DNA of 22,311 nucleotides from Thalassiosira profunda (lineage: Eukaryota; Bacillariophyta; Thalassiosirophyceae; Thalassiosirales; Thalassiosiraceae). Of the stretch, positions 17,418 through 22,311 are shown piece by piece. The first letter of the stretch is position 1, and each line of letters starts with the position of its first letter. The stretch spans positions 1 to 22,311 of the forward strand of contig JALLAP010000796.1 in assembly GCA_036939355.1 (NCBI GenBank), read 5' to 3'. The notes beneath the pieces were generated by a model, which ran no database searches, was not told where the DNA came from, and saw nothing but the letters and a program-made list of their open reading frames with translations. Position numbers and translations under genes: made by a program.

Positions 17418-20066
17418 ATGAATGCGCCGCTCGACGTCGAGGCCGAGCTCTCCCGTGCGGAGGCGCGGCTGGGGCGGCTGCAGCGGCGGGAGGCGGCCGC
17501 CGCCGCTGCCGAGGGCACCGCGGCAGGTGGGGATGTGCACACCGACGCCGAGGGGGGTGTCGCATCCAACATTGACCCGGCCGCGGAATTGTTGGCCCGC
17601 GCACGCCAGGCCGAGGACCGGGTGGAGTGCCTCGCCCTCGAGCGGGACGTGGCACGGCTGTTTGCAAAAATGGCCGGGCGCGATGGGCGGGGCGGGGCCG
17701 ACGCCGCGGCCGGTGTGGGAGGGGGCGAGGTGTCTGATTTGGTGAAGGCCACGGAGACGTGCACCGCCCTCGGATTGCTCCTATTGCAACACTCCCACAT
17801 TGAGCATCGCGGCAAGGCGGGGCAATTTCGAGCAGCCCTCGTGCAGTGGTATGAGTCTCTGCGCAGCTCCGCTCGTGGTGCGGCGCTGAATGTGTTTCGG
17901 GCGGGGCTGAGGAGGATTGCCCCCGAGTATCCATCGAACGAGCGATCTTCTGCACTACTTGCAGAGGCTCTGAATCCTGCCTCGAATGACGACTTTGTCT
18001 CAGCGGCCAGGTGTTTGGTGGAGCTGCAGGTCGTACGTGACGCTCTGCAATTGCAAAGTCGGGGGGATCGACAGCAGCATCCAGACGGCGTGCAAATCGA
18101 TAATTCTCGGCTCCCCCCATTCTGGCGAATGGAACTGGTGGACGAGTTATGCCAACCCCTGGCGGAAAGACTGCGGTTTCACTTCCTCGAGGAACAAACG
18201 GGGATCATGACAGCTGACGGTGAAGAGGGGAAGAAAGAGCAGAAGAAATCGTCAAAGATGGATCGCCTCCCCGAGTGGCTCTTCCGCTACCTCCGCGACG
18301 TGGTCGACAATCATGGGGTGCATTCGATGATGCTGGAAGGGGTGCAGCCTCTCGTGGACTCAGTGTTGGATTCGCTATTGGTGCGTGCGGCCATGGTGTG
18401 TGAAGATGCCGACCCTGGGGTAGACGGAGAGCAGGGGGGTATGGAGCCCAACGTTGGCGCGCAGAAGATGCTGCAGGGGCTAAGGAAACGATACTACGAC
18501 CACGGCAGTGCCTACTTTCTCCGGGAGGTGGCGCGGATGGCCCGCCACACGCTGCGCGCCAAGTCATTTTTTCAACACCCGGATGTGGTGGGGTCGGAGT
18601 GCCGAGACCGGACCATCGCCCTGAGGGGAATAGAACAATTATTCATGTTCGATGCGTTCATCGACGAGAAGCTGGAGGGCGCTGGTGCCCCAGATTCAGA
18701 CGTCCTCCCACCGCGAATGGTCGACACTTTCTTGGCGTCGAATGAGCCGCTGCTGCAGTGGTGGCTGGAGGAGGAACGGGATGGCATTGTCGGGACGCTA
18801 CACCGATGCGCCGCAGGCACACTTTCTTCGTACGAAGACGAAGAGAATAACCAGGCGCCCTCAGAAATGGAAGTGGATGGCACTGATGATGACGAAAAGC
18901 AGCAGCTGTACCCGCCCGTGTCCGAGCTTTTCGTGGCGCTGCTGCATTCGGCGAGGTGCAAGTCCAGTGCCTTCCTCGACGAGCGTTCGCGGCAAATGTA
19001 TGTCGGCAATGTGATCGCACCGCTTTGCTCCGAGTACCTCGACTTGGTCCACGCAGAGGCGGCGTGGCTGCGCAGGGCGCTTCTCGCCAAGCCCACTGTC
19101 TCTTCTGTCTCTACCGTCAGCTTGCTGCGTTCGGCAAACCTGCCCTCGGACGACGTGCTGGCCGCCAATACGAAGAGATGGGCGAGCCTCGTCACCGGGA
19201 CGCACGTCTCGGCTCAGGCAGTGCTGCGTGATCCGGGCTCACATCTGCTCGACAAGGTTGGAGAGTCAATGCAACGGCTTTGCAGTGCAATGGTGGAGGA
19301 TTTCACATCGGCCTTCGTCGAGACGATTGTGATGGAACGCGCCAAACTTGCATCGTATACGATGCGCGCACCCTTCTTGCTTTCGGAGCCGCCGCTCGAT
19401 TCGCCCAGGCGGGGGCAGCGGGAAAAGGACAAGGGCGAAGTGGCCCTCTCTCTGTCGCCGGACTTGAACGACTCCCTCCACGTTCTGTCGATCGCGGCGA
19501 AAGCATGCAATGCAGTGGATCAAAGGCTTCCGGATGCTGATCCAAGTGCCATGCTCTCTTTCGGCAGCCGCTCGATTCATGAGGCGCTCAAGTTCGACGT
19601 CAGCTCCAAGCTGCTCGATATTGCAATTGACCCGCAAGGAATGACCCCGGAGATCTATCTCGCAGGTGCCCAACAATTCCGCCATGATGTCACGGCGTTC
19701 GAGCGCCTCTTTTGCGAGGGTGGAGTTGACAGGGAGGCCGTCGTTGGTGTCCGGCACGGGCCAATGGAGAGGGTTTTATCGGCCGCACACCTCATGTCCC
19801 TGGAAGCATCACAACTTGAGACAATCCGCGAGGCTCTTTGTGCACTGGTCGTCCCGGGCGGGTCGGGTATTGGGTCGTTGTTTGGTAGGCTGGACAATTC
19901 GGTGGACGTGTTTGCTGACGAGAGAAATGCAATGAATCGACTCCACGCCGAAGATTTCTTCAACGACGAGCGCGTGACGGAAGAGGCCTCCAACAGGCTC
20001 GAGGCGAAGGGGTTTGCGGCATTGCAGTTGGACGAGGCACTGTCAATCATTAACCGTCGGTGCTAA
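17418..20066 (+). CDS. RINT1: RINT1/TIP20-like subunit of an ER vesicle-tethering complex
   Basis: A single exon encodes 882 residues, near the length of animal RINT1 and plant MAG2. The first 30 residues form a short coiled coil (VEAELSRAEARLGRLQRRE) and Ala-rich stretches follow. The recognisable RINT1/TIP20 core starts near 250: LAERLRFHF, then DRLPEWLFRYLRDVV near 280, matching the R-F-x-Y-H-F and K-P-E-W segments of the family. Next come RGIEQLFMFDAFIDE, NEPLLQWWLEEER and a helical C-terminal half ending in the family-like EALSIINRRC. Known members form the Dsl1/NRZ complex that tethers Golgi-derived vesicles at the ER. An acidic loop (DGTDDDEKQQ) interrupts the middle. The protein is cytosolic or peripheral, with no signal or membrane segment. 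Similarity was judged by eye, so orthology needs a profile search. Confidence 0.78.
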   Translation: MNAPLDVEAELSRAEARLGRLQRREAAAAAAEGTAAGGDVHTDAEGGVASNIDPAAELLARARQAEDRVECLALERDVARLFAKMAGRDGRGGADAAAGVGGGEVSDLVKATETCTALGLLLLQHSHIEHRGKAGQFRAALVQWYESLRSSARGAALNVFRAGLRRIAPEYPSNERSSALLAEALNPASNDDFVSAARCLVELQVVRDALQLQSRGDRQQHPDGVQIDNSRLPPFWRMELVDELCQPLAERLRFHFLEEQTGIMTADGEEGKKEQKKSSKMDRLPEWLFRYLRDVVDNHGVHSMMLEGVQPLVDSVLDSLLVRAAMVCEDADPGVDGEQGGMEPNVGAQKMLQGLRKRYYDHGSAYFLREVARMARHTLRAKSFFQHPDVVGSECRDRTIALRGIEQLFMFDAFIDEKLEGAGAPDSDVLPPRMVDTFLASNEPLLQWWLEEERDGIVGTLHRCAAGTLSSYEDEENNQAPSEMEVDGTDDDEKQQLYPPVSELFVALLHSARCKSSAFLDERSRQMYVGNVIAPLCSEYLDLVHAEAAWLRRALLAKPTVSSVSTVSLLRSANLPSDDVLAANTKRWASLVTGTHVSAQAVLRDPGSHLLDKVGESMQRLCSAMVEDFTSAFVETIVMERAKLASYTMRAPFLLSEPPLDSPRRGQREKDKGEVALSLSPDLNDSLHVLSIAAKACNAVDQRLPDADPSAMLSFGSRSIHEALKFDVSSKLLDIAIDPQGMTPEIYLAGAQQFRHDVTAFERLFCEGGVDREAVVGVRHGPMERVLSAAHLMSLEASQLETIREALCALVVPGGSGIGSLFGRLDNSVDVFADERNAMNRLHAEDFFNDERVTEEASNRLEAKGFAALQLDEALSIINRRC

Positions 20067-20180
20067 GTATCTTTCATTACACAGCAAACACCTGCCTATT
20101 CATATCATCACACATTTTGTTCCTAAAGCATACATGTCCACGTTTCAATGCCCTCTCCTCACTAGCTTCCTCCTCCTTTC

Positions 20181-21626
20181 CTACCCTCGAAGAATATTTC
20201 TCACCTGATTCAGCGCAGCATCATGAGACGAACCACCAAAGATCCTCGCGAAGTCGTTCGCACTTCGCTGCTCCTGGCCAGTTTCTGCCAGCGCTGTCTG
20301 CCCTTCCTTGTTCAGCGCATTCTTATTTGCGCCTTTCGAGATGAGGATGCGCACCGCATCAGGATTTGAGCAGCAGGCAGCCACATGGATTGGTCTCCTC
20401 CCTATCCTGTCGAACGCTTCCACATCCATTCCGTATTCGTCGATTAGAAGGTCGAATAGATCCCTCTCTTTGTAAGAAGCTGATGCGAGGTGCAACGCGT
20501 CGATACCGAGCAGGCTTGCTCCCTCGTCGACCAAGCGTCGGATGGTCGCTTTCTTCTCAGTGGTCAACTTGCTTCCTTGGTCTTGAACCGGGAACAGCCG
20601 CATCATATCGTTGAGCCTCTCAGAAGTGGGAGTGAGACTGTTCGACTCGGTGCCAGTTACAGCGTTCAGGGTTTGCTGAAGCCTTTGGAGCGTCTGCTGC
20701 ACTCCCTCGACCTGCTCCCGCAACCCTTGCATTTGTGCAGCGTATGGATCTGGCGCGTTGGGCTTAAGCGAAAAGAGCAGATCCTTGAGCTCTTTGTCTT
20801 TCACCGAAGGAATACGCTCTTTTGGAGGCATTGCAACATCGTGCTGCCTAGCTTGCACCTTTGTCAGCCATTCGCCCTTCACATTGTCTGGGGCCATCGT
20901 CTTGTATTTGCTCATAGACATCCACCATCTATTGGCCCAATCCGCGGTGTCGGCGACAGCACGGAACCCGATCCTCATATATTGCTGCCTCAATTTCACC
21001 GTGTTCCTCCGGTCGATGTCGACCACTTCCGCTTCGCTTTTTCCCTCCACGTCCTCCTTCGCCTTTTGTTTGCTCTCCGGAAAACTCAACATACCGCTCC
21101 GGCAAGCCCAGGGGTACATGACCACGAGGCCAATCCTCTTCGCCATCTGCGGCTGAGAAAGATACTCGTGGATCAGGTTGATCCCAAGGTCCCTCCCCCG
21201 GAAGGCAGGTTTGATCTCGATCATCTCAATGAGAAACATTGCACCATCCTGCCATAGGACGCTCCACATGCCGCTGCTCTGGGGGGCACGGCAAATCTTC
21301 CCATTAGAATCGAAGAGAGAGCACGCAAAGTCCTGCAGCTCTTGGGATACGTAGTCGGCGTGCTCGTGAAAGAGCTTGTTCCCGTTGGCCCCGCGCCTCA
21401 ATTCGTAGCCTCGCAGGTATCCCACCTTCTCCTCGCCCTTCCTCTTCTTCTTTGTGGGATTCCCCGCAGCGCTTCCGGTTCCGGCGTCTCCGCTGGATGC
21501 CGCCACGTGATAGATTTCTCCGTAGACATCCTTGACAGACGACGCCTCGCAATTTCTTTTGACCTCGTACTCGAACGTGAAACGATCGCCCCCAGTCGAT
21601 GTCCACTGAATCCGAGATTTCACCAT
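20181..21626 (-). CDS. GNAT-like domain fused to coiled coil and ankyrin repeats
   Basis: A single exon encodes 481 residues. Residues 1-230 look like a GNAT-type acyltransferase fold: a long N-terminal part with a basic loop (KKKRK, 59-63), then MFLIEMIEIKPAFRGRDLG (130-148) as strand 4 and the acyl-CoA loop. IGLVVMYPWAC and a final MRIGFRAV follow. The loop RGRDLG deviates from the usual R-x-x-G-x-G because Asp replaces the middle glycine. Residues about 295-325 form a short Gln/Leu coiled coil. Residues about 355-480 hold two to three ankyrin repeats (IDALHLASASY, IGRRPIHVAACCSNPDAVRILISKGANKNALN). Ankyrin repeats mediate protein binding, so they may bring the enzyme, if active, to a partner. 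ATG 21626 is the first in frame. It converges with the RINT1-like gene at 114 bp. Confidence 0.82.
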   Translation of the reverse strand: MVKSRIQWTSTGGDRFTFEYEVKRNCEASSVKDVYGEIYHVAASSGDAGTGSAAGNPTKKKRKGEEKVGYLRGYELRRGANGNKLFHEHADYVSQELQDFACSLFDSNGKICRAPQSSGMWSVLWQDGAMFLIEMIEIKPAFRGRDLGINLIHEYLSQPQMAKRIGLVVMYPWACRSGMLSFPESKQKAKEDVEGKSEAEVVDIDRRNTVKLRQQYMRIGFRAVADTADWANRWWMSMSKYKTMAPDNVKGEWLTKVQARQHDVAMPPKERIPSVKDKELKDLLFSLKPNAPDPYAAQMQGLREQVEGVQQTLQRLQQTLNAVTGTESNSLTPTSERLNDMMRLFPVQDQGSKLTTEKKATIRRLVDEGASLLGIDALHLASASYKERDLFDLLIDEYGMDVEAFDRIGRRPIHVAACCSNPDAVRILISKGANKNALNKEGQTALAETGQEQRSANDFARIFGGSSHDAALNQVRNILRG

Positions 21627-22229
21627 GGTGCTTCGTAAGTCGATAAGATACTTCCGTTTGCAAATGTGAGATGTAAAGAGCGTAGAGTGCGAGTGCTCGG
21701 CGGCCAGGCTAGGAGCGGGTGGGTTGGGGCTGAATGTTTTGTTGACTGGGTGGTTGGGGCACGGACAGAGTCAGCGTTGGGGTTGTGCGGGGTTGCGTTC
21801 TGCTCTGAGAGGTTTGTGTTTGGTTTGAGAAGGAGCCCGGTTACCTAGCACATCAACAGAGATACGTACAATTGACCTCTACGTAGAATAACCTTCGCTA
21901 AAACAAATCACAAGAAAATGCCTCCTCTACAAGACAAGACATATTTAGCGATTATTTGAACGAAATTGAAAATACGACATGAAATTGCCACACAAGATTG
22001 CCCCACGCCGAGGCAAAGCGAGCTCACCAGCATTGGCGTTGGTAGGCCGGGTGAAGTAGCCTGGTGCAGTGCATTGTAGCTGAGCGAGGGCGCCGCCAAA
22101 GCTGAAGGTCGATCGGACTAGCCCGGGCGCGCACATCTTGTGCACACAATCGCTGCTGGACGCCACATCCGCAATCGAAGAGCAGTTGCAACTAAGCAGT
22201 AGCCCGACCACTCAACTTCACTCGTCATC
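21627..22229. promoter_or_regulatory. Divergent intergenic region left of the last gene
   Basis: This 603-bp gap starts with a G/T-rich stretch (about 21715-21800) with several GGG and GGGG runs on the plus strand. TACGTA palindromes follow at 21863-21868 and 21880-21885, and a CACATCTTGTGC copy is at 22132-22143. Between about 21885 and 22000 it is AT-rich. No gene is seen; a minus-strand open frame at 21945-22211 starts with GTG and lacks support. Confidence 0.5.
22132..22143 (+). promoter_or_regulatory. CACATCTTGTGC motif, copy upstream of the edge gene
   Basis: This exact 12-mer is 86 bp upstream of ATG 22230. Here the inverted repeat extends to GCACA-TCT-TGTGC. Confidence 0.4.
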
Positions 22230-22311
22230 ATGAGCGGGTGCGGCCCTTCGTCCCCTTGCCGCGGCAGCGTCGACGACGCCGACACCGCCTCGACCGAGTC
22301 CCTCCAATACC
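22230..22311 (+). CDS. Start of an unknown gene, cut by window edge
   Basis: An ATG in a fair context (GTCATCATGA) opens a frame that runs 27 codons to the window end without a stop, beginning MSGCGPSSPCRGSVDDADT. The Ser/Asp/Thr-rich composition and GC-rich third positions resemble the N-termini of other genes here. The placement also fits the strand alternation and the upstream 12-mer. Too little is present to name a family. Confidence 0.45.
   Translation, partial: MSGCGPSSPCRGSVDDADTASTESLQY

Noticed and set aside
21945..22211. Minus-strand Cys-rich 88-residue frame
   Set aside because: It begins with GTG, has no ATG near its hydrophobic start, and would break the intergenic layout.

Overview
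The window looks like nuclear DNA of a photosynthetic stramenopile, most likely a centric diatom of the Thalassiosira type. Four things point that way. Genes are compact with few short introns (64-175 bp, mostly GTGAGT donors and TTGCAG acceptors). One gene has a bipartite plastid-targeting leader with a phenylalanine at the signal cleavage site. One protein has the SH3-like/MYND/RING/Sel1 architecture I know from diatoms. The rest are eukaryotic families: SLC25, SLC35F, a RINT1/TIP20-type tether, a PDZ membrane protein and a dCache receptor. The species is inference. I see no rRNA, tRNA, intact transposon, CRISPR or virus.

Fourteen protein genes are supported, two of them cut by the window edges, and they alternate strictly in strand. 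In order they are: (1) minus, 1-1776, 3'-truncated dCache-type membrane receptor; (2) plus, 2331-3407, mitochondrial carrier; (3) minus, 3479-5070, SLC35F-like transporter; (4) plus, 5322-7068, plastid-targeted FAD amine oxidase-like enzyme; (5) minus, 7190-7642, small myristoylation-motif protein; (6) plus, 8589-10346, disordered acidic protein; (7) minus, 10441-11418, 2OG-Fe(II) oxygenase; (8) plus, 11701-12402, small multi-spanning membrane protein; (9) minus, 12564-13820, single-pass membrane protein with a C-terminal PDZ domain; (10) plus, 14269-15399, disordered/coiled-coil protein; (11) minus, 15614-16914, MYND/RING/Sel1 protein; (12) plus, 17418-20066, RINT1/TIP20-like tether; (13) minus, 20181-21626, GNAT-like plus ankyrin protein; (14) plus, 22230 to the edge, start of an unknown gene.

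Convergent pairs lie 71-214 bp apart and divergent pairs 251-946 bp apart, so each divergent gap probably acts as a two-way promoter. These gaps carry most of the non-coding structure: G-rich tracts, TACGTA palindromes, a tandem-repeat array, and a recurrent 12-mer CACATCTTGTGC that sits near four gene starts. The genes do not form one pathway. The window reads as ordinary, gene-dense core genome with some lineage-specific architectures.

The exon structures were deduced by eye from splice consensus, reading-frame continuity and family conservation. No transcript data were available.
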